Below are positions 38,406-47,596 of a stretch of DNA of 64,000 nt, piece after piece. Position numbers and translations under genes: made by a program. The stretch spans positions 3,970,485 through 4,034,484 of the forward strand of contig NZ_JAGJBZ010000001.1 in NCBI RefSeq assembly GCF_020010925.1. Direction: 5' to 3'. The notes under the pieces are model-generated. The model was not told the origin of the DNA and did no database searches. It was given only the letters and a program-made list of their open reading frames with translations. Each line of letters starts with the position of its first letter. Position 1 is the stretch's first letter. Origin of the DNA: Streptomyces griseiscabiei (GTDB lineage Bacteria > Actinomycetota > Actinomycetes > Streptomycetales > Streptomycetaceae).

Positions 38406-38949
38406 GGTTCCTCAATCGGTCGGGCCGCCCCACCGAGAGAAATCATCCGCTGACGCGACACCTCGGCACGGCAGCACACGATGCGTCCGCGCCGGACGGC
38501 ACGGACGTGCACTGCTTTGCCGAAGGTCTCGCTGGCGCGACCCCGGTCCACGGGGCCCGCCTCCGGGCGCCGGCTCAGACGAGCTGAGCAGTATGTCGAC
38601 GGTCCGGCGAAGAGCTACTCCCCTTCTGCGGGGTCCATGGTACGCGCCGGTGAGGGCTGGTCGCGCAGTTCCCCCGCGCCCCGGAAAGAGGCCTGCGGCC
38701 CTTTCGGGCCTGAAAAGCACGGGGCGCAGCCCCGGCTTTTCAGGGGCGCGGGGAACTGCGCGAGAAGCCCCACGCACCCGCAGACGACACGCGCCCCCGC
38801 GCACCCGCGCGCCCCCATCACAGCCATACCTCTTGCCGTGTCATGAACACGTCACTAACTTCTCACCAGACGCACACCCGCCGGTAACGCCGCGACGCGA
38901 CCCTTCAATCGCCCGCTCCCCAAAACCCCCGGCCCCACAAGGAGTTCCC
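38406..38949. repeat. Long hairpin made from the dispersed repeat, in a 544-base gene-free region
   Basis: No credible gene lies here. An inverted copy of the core (CGCGCAGTTCCCC, then CGCGCCCC at 38662-38682) and a direct copy (38743-38762) flank a smaller internal palindrome, so the whole can fold into a large hairpin. The same architecture recurs at 45033-45130. The HNH promoter must lie in the last about 100 bases. Confidence 0.75.
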
Positions 38950-39594
38950 ATGCGCAGGTTCTACGCGCGTCGACGAGTCAGCATACTCGCGGCGCTCAGC
39001 GGATTGATAGCCTCCGCCGCGCTCTTCAACGCTCCGACCGCCTCCGCCGCGCTGCCCACCCCCGTCAGCGCGTCCACCGCCCGCTCCTACCTCGCCACCC
39101 TCACCGTCGCGGCCGAGGACCGCACCGGGTACGACCGGGACCTGTTCAACCACTGGATCACGATCAGCGGCACCTGCAACACCCGCGAGACGGTCCTCAA
39201 GCGCGACGGTACGAACGTCGTCACCAGCTCCGCCTGCGCCGCCACCAGCGGCAGCTGGTACTCCCCGTACGACGGCGCCACCTGGACCGCCGCCTCCGAC
39301 CTGGACATCGACCACCTGGTGCCGCTGGCCGAGGCCTGGGACTCCGGCGCCGACTCCTGGAGCAGCGCCACCCGCCAGGCGTTCGCCAACGACCTGACCC
39401 GCCCGCAGCTCATCGCCGTCACGGACAACGTGAACCAGGCCAAGAGCGACCAGGACCCCGCCGAGTGGATGCCGTCGGTGACGTCCTACCGCTGCACCTA
39501 CGTCCGCGCCTGGGTCCAGGTGAAGTACTACTACGACCTCGCGGTCGACTCCGCCGAGAAGAGCGCCCTCACCAGCTACCTCGCGAACTGCTGA
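38950..39594 (+). CDS. Secreted HNH-family endonuclease
   Basis: A 214-residue protein. A signal peptide covers residues 1-35 (RRVSILAALSGLIASAALFNAPTASA). The nuclease centre is DLDIDHLVPLAEAWDSGA, then NDLTRPQLIAVTDNVNQAKSDQDPAEWMP, a typical HNH/DUF1524-type His-Asn pair. A wall-associated or secreted nuclease could recover phosphate or degrade foreign DNA. AAGGAG sits 6 bases before the ATG. A long GC-rich hairpin lies upstream. Confidence 0.85.
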   Translation: MRRFYARRRVSILAALSGLIASAALFNAPTASAALPTPVSASTARSYLATLTVAAEDRTGYDRDLFNHWITISGTCNTRETVLKRDGTNVVTSSACAATSGSWYSPYDGATWTAASDLDIDHLVPLAEAWDSGADSWSSATRQAFANDLTRPQLIAVTDNVNQAKSDQDPAEWMPSVTSYRCTYVRAWVQVKYYYDLAVDSAEKSALTSYLANC

Positions 39595-39747
39595 CACCCC
39601 CGAGAGAAAGTGGTCCGGAACCTCCCCGTTCCCTCCGCCGTTCCGTACCGTACGGGGCGACGGAGGAGGGTGAGCACGATCGCCGTCCCGACACCGGCTG
39701 AAGCGCCCCGGAGGCGAAGCCGACCAGAAAGGGGTGGGTGATCGCTC

Positions 39748-41385
39748 ATGGCGGGTCTGCGCCTTGGACCACTGCTGAGATATGTGGACGGCTCGTCCGC
39801 GACCGTGTGGGTCGAGGCGAGCCGTCCGTGCGTCGCCGAGGTCCGCTGCGCCGGCGGCGGACGGGGCGAGGCCAGGACCTTCCAGATCGCCGGCCACCAC
39901 TACGCGCTCGTCCCGGTGACGGGCCTCGCCCCGGGCACGGCCTCGGCGTACGAGGTCCTCCTCGACGGCACCCCCGTGTGGCCCCCGCCGGACTCCCCCT
40001 TCCCGCCCTCCGAGATCCGCACCCCGGTCGAGGGCGACGCCGTCCGGGTCTCCTTCGGCTCCTGCCGCTGGGCCGCGCCGCCCGGCGGCGAACCCGACCC
40101 GGTGGGCCCGGACGCCCTCGACACCCTGGCGGCCCGGCTCGCCGCCGAACCGGGGACCGAGCGGCCCGACGTGCTCCTCCTCCTCGGCGACCAGATCTAC
40201 GCGGACGAGACCTCCGGGGCCACCCGCCAGTGGCTCGCCGCCCGCCGGGACCTGACGGACCCGCCCGGGGACCAGGTCGCGGACTACGAGGAGTACACCC
40301 ACCTCTACTACGAGTCCTGGCTCGACCCGGAGATCCGCTGGCTGCTCTCCACCGTCCCCAGCTGCATGATCTTCGACGACCACGACGTCATCGACGACTG
40401 GAACACCAGCGAGGCCTGGCTGGAGGGCATGCGGGCCACCGCCTGGTGGCGCGAGCGCATCCTGAGCGGACTGATGTCGTACTGGGTCCACCAGCACCTC
40501 GGCAACCTCTCCCCCGCCGAACTGGCCGCCGACCCGGTCCACACCGCCGTACGCGCCACCCCGGACGGTACGGACGCGCTGCGCGCCCACGCCTGCCGCG
40601 CCGACCGGGACCCGGCCTCGGTCAGCTGGAGCTACCGACGGGACTTCGGACGGGTACGGGTCCTGATGCTCGACACCCGGGCCGCGCGCGTCCTCGCCGA
40701 GGGCGACCGCTCGATGCTCGACCCCGGCGAGGCGCGGTGGCTGCGCGACCAGGCCCTGGACGCGCCCGGCTCGTACGACCATCTGCTCATCGGCACCTCC
40801 CTGCCCTGGCTGCTGCCGCATCTCGTGCACGACGCCGAGTCCTGGAGCGCCGCCCTGTGCCGGGGCGAGCGCGGGGACCGCTGGGCGCGGTTCGGGGAGA
40901 AGCTGCGCCAGGGCGCCGATCTGGAGCACTGGGCGGCGTTCCCCGCCTCCTTCGAGTCGCTGACCCGGCTCGTCGCCGAGGCGGGCTCGGGCGGCGACGC
41001 CCCGGCGACCGTCCTCGTGCTCTCCGGCGACGTGCACCACGCGTACATCGCCGAACCGTCCTGGCCGGAACGCGGCCCGGACGCCCGCGTGCTCCAGCTC
41101 ACCTGCTCCCCCGTGCACAACTCCATCCCGCTCTCGATAAGGCTCGGCTTCCGCTTCGGCTGGAGCGGCACGGGGCGGGCGCTCGGCCGGTGGTTCGGAC
41201 GGCACGGGCGGGGCGAGCGGCCGTCGATCGACTGGCGCAGGACGGGCGGCCCCTGGTTCGGCAACCACCTCATGACGCTGACGCTGCACGGCCGTTCGGC
41301 GCGGCTGCGGCTCGACCGCGCGCGGGCCAGGCGGGGCGGCAAGGCCCGCCTGGAGACACGCTCGGAGTCGACGCTCACCCCCTGA
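39748..41385 (+). CDS. PhoD-like alkaline phosphatase, apparently cytosolic
   Basis: A 545-residue metallophosphoesterase. The metal-binding motifs are LLLLGDQIYADE near residue 146, MIFDDHDVIDDWN near 212 and VLVLSGDVHHAY near 424. An N-terminal Ig-like domain precedes them, as in PhoD. No signal or twin-arginine sequence is present, unlike secreted PhoD, so this copy may act inside the cell. The ATG follows GAAAGGGGTGGG. The substrate is a phosphate ester or diester. Confidence 0.87.
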   Translation: MAGLRLGPLLRYVDGSSATVWVEASRPCVAEVRCAGGGRGEARTFQIAGHHYALVPVTGLAPGTASAYEVLLDGTPVWPPPDSPFPPSEIRTPVEGDAVRVSFGSCRWAAPPGGEPDPVGPDALDTLAARLAAEPGTERPDVLLLLGDQIYADETSGATRQWLAARRDLTDPPGDQVADYEEYTHLYYESWLDPEIRWLLSTVPSCMIFDDHDVIDDWNTSEAWLEGMRATAWWRERILSGLMSYWVHQHLGNLSPAELAADPVHTAVRATPDGTDALRAHACRADRDPASVSWSYRRDFGRVRVLMLDTRAARVLAEGDRSMLDPGEARWLRDQALDAPGSYDHLLIGTSLPWLLPHLVHDAESWSAALCRGERGDRWARFGEKLRQGADLEHWAAFPASFESLTRLVAEAGSGGDAPATVLVLSGDVHHAYIAEPSWPERGPDARVLQLTCSPVHNSIPLSIRLGFRFGWSGTGRALGRWFGRHGRGERPSIDWRRTGGPWFGNHLMTLTLHGRSARLRLDRARARRGGKARLETRSESTLTP

Positions 41386-41545
41386 GCCCGCCCCCTGAGG
41401 CCATCCTTGAACCCATTGCGCACGGTTGTCACCCCTTGGCGCCCCTTGTTACCCCTGTTGTCCGAGTTGCTCGTGAGGCATCCCACACCTGGAGCGTCCG
41501 AAGGGGCTCAAGGCTCCGTTCCCGTGACGCACGGCGGCATGATGA

Positions 41546-41579
41546 GGCGGACCGTCCGCTTCCCGGCGGGCGGTCCGCC
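41546..41579 (+). terminator. Hairpin between the PhoD-like and FAD genes
   Basis: GGCGGACCGTCCGC pairs with GCGGGCGGTCCGCC (one G-U) over 14 bases with a TTCCCG loop. It may end the PhoD transcript, or act as a leader structure 45 bases before the next start. Confidence 0.6.
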
Positions 41580-41624
41580 GCACCGCGCCCCACGATGCGC
41601 CCCACACGCACGGGAGTTACCCCC

Positions 41625-43604
41625 TTGTCGGATTTTCCAGGTTTCCCAGGGATCAGTGACATCGGCAGTGACATCGGCATCGCGCTCGTCGGCGCCGGCC
41701 CCCGCGGCACCAGTGTCCTGGAACGCCTCTGCGCCTCCGCCCCCGAACTGCTCGCCCCCGGCACCCGGTTGACCGTCCATGTCGTCGACCCCGCACCGCC
41801 GGGCCCCGGCCAGGTCTGGCGCACCGCGCAGTCCCCCCACCTGCTGATGAACACGGTGGCCTCCCAGGTCACCCTCTTCACCGACGACAGCGTGGACTGC
41901 TCGGGCCCGACACGACCGGGCCCGAGTCTGTACGAGTGGGCGGCCCTGCAGCCGGAAGAGCCGGGCGGAACACCGGAGTTGGGGCCCGACGACTATCCGA
42001 CCCGGGCCCGGTACGGCCGCTATCTGGAGTGGGTCTTCGCCGAGGTGGTGCGCGGCGCGCCGCCCGGGATCCGGGTCGAGGTGCACGGCACCCGCGCGGT
42101 CCGCCTGGACGAAGCCCCCGACGGCGGCCAGCGGCTCACGCTCGCCACCGGGCGCGTCCTGACCGGCCTGGCCGCCGTGGTCCTCACCCAGGGCCATCTC
42201 CCCACCCTCCCGGACCGGGCCGAACGCGACCTCACCGCGTACGCCGCCCGGCACGGCCTGCGCCACGTCCCGCCCGCCAACCCGGCCGACCTCGACCTCT
42301 CCCCCGTCGCCCCCGGCGAACCCGTCCTGCTGCGCGGCCTGGGCCTCAACTTCTTCGACCACATGGCCCTGCTGACGACCGGCCGGGGCGGACGCTTCGT
42401 ACACGACCGCGACGCCGGGACGGGAACACCCGGCGCCCTGCGCTACGAGCCCTCCGGCCGCGAGCCCCGCCTCTACGCCGGCTCCCGGCGCGGTGTCCCG
42501 TACCAGGCACGCGGCGACAACGCCAAGGGGCCGTACGGCCGTCACACCCCGCTCGTGCTCACCCCGGAGGTCATCGCCGCCTTCCGTAAACGCGCGGACT
42601 CCGGCGAGGCACCCGACTTCCTGGCGGAGATATGGCCGTTGGTCGCGAAGGAGGTCGAAACGGTCTACTACGAGGGCGTGCTGGCGGGCTCGGCACGCCG
42701 TGGCGGCTCCCGGGCCCCGTTCCGTGACCGCTTCCTCGCCGCCCCTCACCGGTCGCCCCGGGAAAGCGCCGTTCTCGACGAGTTCGGAGTCGCCCAGGCG
42801 GAGCGGTGGTCCTGGGACCGGGTGTCGCGGCCGTACGCGGGGCGGGAGTTCACGGACACGGCGGACTGGCGGGGGTGGCTGCTGGGGTATCTGCGGGAGG
42901 ACGCGGCGCAGGCGGCGCTCGGGAACGTCGAGGGGCCGGCGAAGTCCGCGCTGGACGTGCTGCGGGACCTGCGCAACGAGCTGCGGCTGATCGTGGACCA
43001 CGGCGGGCTGGCGGGGTCGTCGCGCCGGGAGCATCTGGACCGGTGGTACACACCGCTGAACGCGTTCCTGTCGATCGGCCCGCCCCGCAGCCGTATCGAG
43101 GAGATGGCCGCGCTGATCGAGGCGGGCGTACTGACCGTGCTCGGCCCGCGAGTCGAGGTGCGCCCGGCGGACGGGGCGTGGCTGGCGCGCTCACCCGACG
43201 TGCCGGGGTCGCAGACGCGGGTGACGACGGTGATCGAGGCGCGTCTCCCGGAGCCCGATCTGCGCCGCACGGCGGACGCGTTGCTCGCCGGGCTGCTGGC
43301 GGCGGGAGGGTGCCGTCCGCACCGGACGGACGGGTACGAGACGGGCGGACTGGACGTGACGCCTCGGCCGTATCACCTGATAGACCGTCAAGGTGCCGCG
43401 CATGCAAGGCGGTTCGCGTTCGGGGTTCCCACGGAGGGCGTGCACTGGGTGACGGCGGCGGGTGCGCGGCCAGGGGTGGATTCGGTCACGCTTTCCGACG
43501 CGGATGCGGTGGCGCGAGCGGTTCTACGTGCGACGACACCCGCGAACTCCCTTCAGGATCAAGCAAAGAGCTGGCCAAATGTTGAACTTGCAAGCATTGA
43601 TTAG
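41625..43604 (+). CDS. FAD/NAD(P)-binding protein (HI0933-like/PF13454 type)
   Basis: A 659-residue flavoprotein-like enzyme. The dinucleotide motif IALVGAGPRGTSVLERL is near the N terminus. Later comes VTTVIEARLP, and a characteristic WSWDRVSRPYAGREF. Proteins of this class form a large family in actinomycetes, some tied to siderophore or lipid metabolism. I prefer the TTG at 41625 (GGGAG at 8 bases) to the in-frame ATG at 41595, which has no ribosome-binding site. The reaction is not known. Its stop overlaps a palindrome with iron-box features. Confidence 0.75.
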   Translation: MSDFPGFPGISDIGSDIGIALVGAGPRGTSVLERLCASAPELLAPGTRLTVHVVDPAPPGPGQVWRTAQSPHLLMNTVASQVTLFTDDSVDCSGPTRPGPSLYEWAALQPEEPGGTPELGPDDYPTRARYGRYLEWVFAEVVRGAPPGIRVEVHGTRAVRLDEAPDGGQRLTLATGRVLTGLAAVVLTQGHLPTLPDRAERDLTAYAARHGLRHVPPANPADLDLSPVAPGEPVLLRGLGLNFFDHMALLTTGRGGRFVHDRDAGTGTPGALRYEPSGREPRLYAGSRRGVPYQARGDNAKGPYGRHTPLVLTPEVIAAFRKRADSGEAPDFLAEIWPLVAKEVETVYYEGVLAGSARRGGSRAPFRDRFLAAPHRSPRESAVLDEFGVAQAERWSWDRVSRPYAGREFTDTADWRGWLLGYLREDAAQAALGNVEGPAKSALDVLRDLRNELRLIVDHGGLAGSSRREHLDRWYTPLNAFLSIGPPRSRIEEMAALIEAGVLTVLGPRVEVRPADGAWLARSPDVPGSQTRVTTVIEARLPEPDLRRTADALLAGLLAAGGCRPHRTDGYETGGLDVTPRPYHLIDRQGAAHARRFAFGVPTEGVHWVTAAGARPGVDSVTLSDADAVARAVLRATTPANSLQDQAKSWPNVELASID

Positions 43605-43614
43605 GCCTGCCTAA
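43601..43614 (+). promoter_or_regulatory. TTAGGC-CT-GCCTAA palindrome, possible iron box
   Basis: A perfect palindrome with a 2-base spacer. Aligned by eye with a DmdR/IdeR consensus box, about 14 of 19 positions agree. It lies across the end of the FAD gene, 75 bases before the DoxX gene. Confidence 0.35.
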
Positions 43615-43688
43615 CGTGTGACTCACCGGTAATAACCGTCCCCACCGGCCCCACAAGGGCCGGGTCACTACCGAAGGAGTCCCCCACT

Positions 43689-44144
43689 ATGACCGGACGC
43701 CTCAACAGCGCCCAGCCATACGCCCTCGGACTGTTCCGCATCGTCATCGGCCTGCTCTTCACCTGCCACGGCGCCAAGACCCTCTTCGGTGTCCTCGGCG
43801 GCGCGGACGGACAGGGCGGCACCGTCTCCGCCGGCGACTGGCCCGGCGGGTACGCGGCCGTCATCCAACTCGTCGGCGGCGCCCTCGTCATGCTGGGCCT
43901 CGGCACCCGCGCGGCGGCGTTCATCGCCTCGGGCTCGATGGCCTACGCGTACTTCAAGGTCCACCAGCCGCAGGCCCTGTGGCCGGTGGAGAACAGCGGT
44001 GAGGGCGCGGCCCTCTTCTGCTGGGCCATGTTCCTGCTGATCTTCACCGGTTCCGGCGCGCTCGGCCTGGACCAGTTCCTCGCCAGGCGCCAGTCCGCGT
44101 CCGCCGGCAGCACCGCCGCGAGCAAGTCCCCCGTGGCGGCCTGA
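43689..44144 (+). CDS. DoxX-family membrane protein
   Basis: A 151-residue protein with four hydrophobic segments. It starts LGLFRIVIGLLFTCHGAKTLFG, which is typical of DoxX. DoxX proteins are linked to membrane-associated oxidoreductases and stress. GAAGGAG is 9 bases before the ATG. A palindrome at 43601-43614 lies in its promoter region. Function is unknown. Confidence 0.85.
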   Translation: MTGRLNSAQPYALGLFRIVIGLLFTCHGAKTLFGVLGGADGQGGTVSAGDWPGGYAAVIQLVGGALVMLGLGTRAAAFIASGSMAYAYFKVHQPQALWPVENSGEGAALFCWAMFLLIFTGSGALGLDQFLARRQSASAGSTAASKSPVAA

Positions 44145-44330
44145 CCCACGCCGGGACCGGCCGGCCCGGCCTCTCCCGCCGCCGCCCTCTCCTGCCACCC
44201 CTCCCGCGGCCCCGATGAACACGGTGTGACGGACACATGAGCCCCTGTGAGCCGTCTGTCATACCCGGGGCGTACGCTGTTCGGCTGTCACGGGTCACCG
44301 TGCCGCCGGGGGAAAACAGGAGAGTGTTCG

Positions 44331-44960
44331 GTGCTTGAGAGTCTGGGCTGGCTGGCCGCCGGCCCATGGATCTACGCCGTCGTGGGCGTGTCCATCGTGC
44401 TGGACGTGTTCCTCCCGGTGCTCCCGAGCGGTGTCCTGGTCGTCGCCGTGGCGACCGCGGCGGCGGCCGAGACGGCGGCGGGTGTGGCCCGCGAGGTGCC
44501 CGACATCCTGGTGCTGATGCTCTCGGCGGCGACCGCGTCCGTCCTCGGTGACCTGGTGGCGTACCGGCTGGCCTGGCGGGGCAGCGCCCGGCTGGACCGC
44601 GCCATCGCCCGCTCGCGCCGGCTGACGACCGCGCAGGAACGTCTCGGCGCCGCGCTCGCCCGGGGCGGCGGCTTCCTGGTCGTCGTCGCCCGCTTCGCCC
44701 CCGCCGGCCGCTCCGTCGTCTCCCTCGGCGCCGGCGCGGCTCGCCATCGCGCCCGCGACTTCCTCCCCTGGTCCGCCGTCGCCGGTCTCGCCTGGGCCGC
44801 GTACAGCGTCGCCCTCGGCTACTTCGGCGCGCAGTGGCTCGGCCCCACGTGGCTCGCCACGGCGGTCTCGCTGGCCGCGCTCTTCGGCGCGGGCGCTGCG
44901 GCGGCGTACTTCATGCGCCCACCACGGTCCGGCTGCGCCGCCGCGCCGGGTGCGTCGTAG
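44331..44960 (+). CDS. DedA-like membrane protein
   Basis: A 209-residue membrane protein. It has DedA landmarks such as VFLPVLPSGVLVV and VARFAPAGRSVVSLGAGAARHRARDFLPWSAVAGLAWA, with the conserved arginines in the F-x-P-x-G-R motif. DedA proteins support lipid flipping and membrane homeostasis. The GTG has AGGAG 8 bases upstream. It is a second, diverged DedA in the window, the other being at 56870. The GC-rich repeat region follows. Confidence 0.82.
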   Translation: MLESLGWLAAGPWIYAVVGVSIVLDVFLPVLPSGVLVVAVATAAAAETAAGVAREVPDILVLMLSAATASVLGDLVAYRLAWRGSARLDRAIARSRRLTTAQERLGAALARGGGFLVVVARFAPAGRSVVSLGAGAARHRARDFLPWSAVAGLAWAAYSVALGYFGAQWLGPTWLATAVSLAALFGAGAAAAYFMRPPRSGCAAAPGAS

Positions 44961-45032
44961 CTCTGCCGGGCGGGCGCCTCATAGCTCGGGGGTACGGGGT
45001 GCGTCGGCGGGTGCGGGTCCGGTGGGGGCTGT

Positions 45033-45130
45033 CGCGCAGTCCCCGCGCCCCTGAAAAGCCGGGGCTGCGCCCCTTGCTTTTCGCCCCGAAAGGGCCGCAG
45101 GCCACTTTCAGGGGCGCGGGGAACTGCGCG
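45033..45130. repeat. Second copy of the long repeat hairpin
   Basis: An inverted core (45033-45051, one base shorter) and an exact direct core (45111-45130) flank a palindromic middle containing GCCGGGGCTGCGCCCC, similar to 38662-38762. It lies between the DedA-like gene and the DUF2277 gene. Confidence 0.75.
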
Positions 45131-45199
45131 AGAAGCCCCACCGGGCCCGCACCCGACGACGCACCCGCCGCCGCACCCGACAAGCCAACGCACTCACCC

Positions 45200-45427
45200 C
45201 TATCCGGCCCGCCGCGAAGCGCCCCGTACCTCCAGATCGGCCAGCAGCTCGGCCGTCGCCTCGGCGACCGCGTCCACCGCCCGCTCGAAGACCTCACGAT
45301 TGTGCTCGGCGGGCGCGCGGAAGCCGGAGACCTTGCGGACGTACTGGAGAGCGGCGGCCCGGATGTCGTCCTCGGTGGCCTCTTCCGGCAGGACGGGCGG
45401 GCGGAGCGTCTTGATACTGCGGCACAT
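45200..45427 (-). CDS. DUF2277 protein
   Basis: A 75-residue protein that begins MCRSIKTLRPPV, the hallmark of DUF2277, then DIRAAALQYVRKVSGF and a helical end. These small conserved proteins have no known function. The ATG at 45427 has only a weak ribosome-binding site. It stands alone between the repeat block and the reductase gene. Confidence 0.85.
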   Translation of the reverse strand: MCRSIKTLRPPVLPEEATEDDIRAAALQYVRKVSGFRAPAEHNREVFERAVDAVAEATAELLADLEVRGASRRAG

Positions 45428-45578
45428 GACCCCAGTCTCGCGCGTCCGTCCCCAGGTCATCCAGTCCTCCAAGCGATCTCTTGGAGGACGGCAAGTTCAC
45501 CCGAGGATTGACTCCTCCTTCCGCCCCTTGTGATCATCACGGGGCCGGCCCGACCCGGCCGGCGGAAACGAGGGGACC

Positions 45579-46487
45579 ATGACGAACGAACGGCTCACGG
45601 TGGCGGTACTGGGCCCCGGCGGCGTGGGCGGCCTGCTCGCCGCCCTGCTCGCCCGCGCCGGAAACCGGGTGATCTGCCTGGCCGGCGAGGCCACGGCGGA
45701 GACCCTGGACAGGACCGGCATCCGGATCGGCAGCGCCCGCTTCGGCGAGTTCACCGCCCGCGTGGAGACCGCCACCGAACTCCGCGAACCGGTCGACGCG
45801 GCCCTGATCACGGTCAAGCACACGACCCTCGCCGCCTCCCTCGACCGGCTCCCGGCGGCGCACCTGACCCCCGACACCCTGGTCGTCCCGTTCCTGAACG
45901 GCGTCGAGCACCCGGCGGCCCTCCGCGCCCACTACGGCGGCGCCGTCCCCGTCGCCCCCGCCGCCATCCGCGTCGAGTCGACCCGTGTCGCCCCGGGCGT
46001 CATCGAACACGGCAGCCCCTTCGCGGAGGTCGACCTGACCGGCGACGACGTCCCGCCCGGCCGCCTCAACTCCCTTGCCGGGGCCCTGGAATGGTCCGGC
46101 GTGGGCACCCGGGTCCTGCCGGACGAGACGGCGGTGCTGTGGGCGAAGATGTCGTTCCTGGCCCCGTTCGCCCTGCTGACGACCCGGCACGGCGTGCCTC
46201 TCGGCGAGATCCGCACCCACCACCGCGACCGGCTGGCCGCCCTGGTCGAGGAGACGGCGGCGATCAGCACGGCCGCTGGCGCCCCCGTGGACCCGGCCGA
46301 GACCCTCCGCCGCTACGACGCCTTCCCGCCCGCCACCAAGTCCTCCATGCAGCGCGACGCCGAGAACGGCCGCCCCCTCGAACTGGACGCGATCGGCGGC
46401 GCGTTGCTCCGCGCGGCCGACCGCCACGGCGTACCGGCACCGGTGGCGACCGAGGTGGTCACGGAACTGCGGGCGGCGGGCCACTGA
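45579..46487 (+). CDS. panE: Ketopantoate reductase-like (PanE/ApbA) protein
   Basis: A 302-residue enzyme. The Rossmann loop is LGPGGVGGLLAALLARAG. The PanE-specific Lys is in ALITVKHTTL, and the C-terminal part holds AKMSFLAPFALLT and TKSSMQRDAENGR. It reduces 2-dehydropantoate to pantoate with NADPH in coenzyme A synthesis. Actinomycetes carry several paralogues, so another 2-oxoacid is possible. GAGGGG lies upstream of the ATG. Its end overlaps the convergent LysR gene by 29 bases. Confidence 0.78.
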   Translation: MTNERLTVAVLGPGGVGGLLAALLARAGNRVICLAGEATAETLDRTGIRIGSARFGEFTARVETATELREPVDAALITVKHTTLAASLDRLPAAHLTPDTLVVPFLNGVEHPAALRAHYGGAVPVAPAAIRVESTRVAPGVIEHGSPFAEVDLTGDDVPPGRLNSLAGALEWSGVGTRVLPDETAVLWAKMSFLAPFALLTTRHGVPLGEIRTHHRDRLAALVEETAAISTAAGAPVDPAETLRRYDAFPPATKSSMQRDAENGRPLELDAIGGALLRAADRHGVPAPVATEVVTELRAAGH

Positions 46488-47451
46488 ACGAACGCCCTGG
46501 GCCGGCGCCCTGGGCCGGGCCCGCGACCTCCGGGACCGCCCGTACCCCACCCCCCACCCGTACCGCGTGCCGGGCCACCGTGTCGGCGAAGGCGCGGGCC
46601 GGGGGTGACAGCGCCTCCCAGCGGCGTACGGCCCAGCCGACGGTGAGCGGAGGCAGATCGGGGACCGGGACGAAGCGCAGCCCGGGGCGGTCGGGGCCGG
46701 TCCAGCCCGGGAGGGCGGGGACGACGGCGTGGCCGACGCCGAGTTCGGCGAGCAGGATCGCGGTGTCCCAGTCGGCGACCCCGGCGCCGGAGGGGCTGGC
46801 GGTGACACCCAACGCGCGGTAGGCGGCGGTGAGATGGGCGTACGAGGTGGAGTTCTCCGGCAGCCCGATGAGCCGCATCCCGTCCAGTTCCCCGCCCTCC
46901 ACCCGCTCCCGCCCGGCGAGTTCGTCGTCGGCGCGTACGGCGAGCACCCAGGGCAGCTCCGCCACGGCCCGCTGTTCGATGCCCCGGACGGCGGGCCCCA
47001 GGGTCAGCCAGGACAGGTCGAGGTCCCGGGACGGGTCGGCGAGCGCGTCGCGGCAGCCCGCGCTCGACCGTACGGTCTGGAACTCCAGGCCCACGTCCGG
47101 GTAGGAGCGCCGGAAGTCGACGATGCCCTGGGCCATGAAGTGGCGCACGGTCGTACCGCCGGTGGCGATCCGTACGACCCCGCCGTCGCCGCGCACCAGC
47201 TCGGCCAGCCGGCGCAGCGCGAGGTCGAGCCCGGTGATGCCGTCGGCCGCCGCCTCCTGGAGCACCCGCCCGGCCCGGGTGGGCACGACGCCCCGGGCCT
47301 GCCGCTCCACCAGGCCGACCCCGACCTCCCGCTCCAGCCGCCGTACGTGCTGGCTCACCGCCGACTGGGTGCAGCCCAGCTCCCGGGCCACCGCGCTGAG
47401 GCTCCCGGCCCGGCAGACGGCGACGAAGACACGGAGATCGTCAAGGGTCAT
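46459..47451 (-). CDS. LysR-family transcriptional regulator
   Basis: A 330-residue regulator. The helix-turn-helix is LRVFVAVCRAGSLSAVARELGCTQSAVSQHVRRLE near residues 5-40. The effector domain follows, with GGVVRIATGG and VGHAVVPALPGW. ATG at 47451 is chosen; an in-frame ATG at 47463 is also possible. It converges on the PanE-like gene, so it does not obviously control it by the usual divergent arrangement. The effector is unknown. Confidence 0.86.
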   Translation of the reverse strand: MTLDDLRVFVAVCRAGSLSAVARELGCTQSAVSQHVRRLEREVGVGLVERQARGVVPTRAGRVLQEAAADGITGLDLALRRLAELVRGDGGVVRIATGGTTVRHFMAQGIVDFRRSYPDVGLEFQTVRSSAGCRDALADPSRDLDLSWLTLGPAVRGIEQRAVAELPWVLAVRADDELAGRERVEGGELDGMRLIGLPENSTSYAHLTAAYRALGVTASPSGAGVADWDTAILLAELGVGHAVVPALPGWTGPDRPGLRFVPVPDLPPLTVGWAVRRWEALSPPARAFADTVARHAVRVGGGVRAVPEVAGPAQGAGPGRSFSGPPPAVP

Positions 47452-47596
47452 GGAAGGGACCATATCCAAGGCCGGGCTTGGGTTTCGGGGCTCTCTCCAA
47501 GGGGTGGCTCCGCCCATCCGCCCGTTCGGATGAAGTCACTCCGGAAGTGACAGAAGGAACTCGCATCCCAAAATCGAACAGGCGTACCATTGCCGC

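Noticed and set aside
38406..38520. Possible Mn2+ riboswitch before the GDT1-family gene
   Set aside because: No conserved yybP-ykoY core could be read on the reverse strand.
39738..41594. Frame linking the PhoD-like gene to the FAD gene as one protein
   Set aside because: The first part overlaps the PhoD-like gene in another frame. A hairpin and a ribosome-binding site precede the real FAD gene start.
44331..44960. DedA-like gene as a near-duplicate of the 56870 DedA gene
   Set aside because: Key motifs are shared but the sequences differ too much for a recent duplication.
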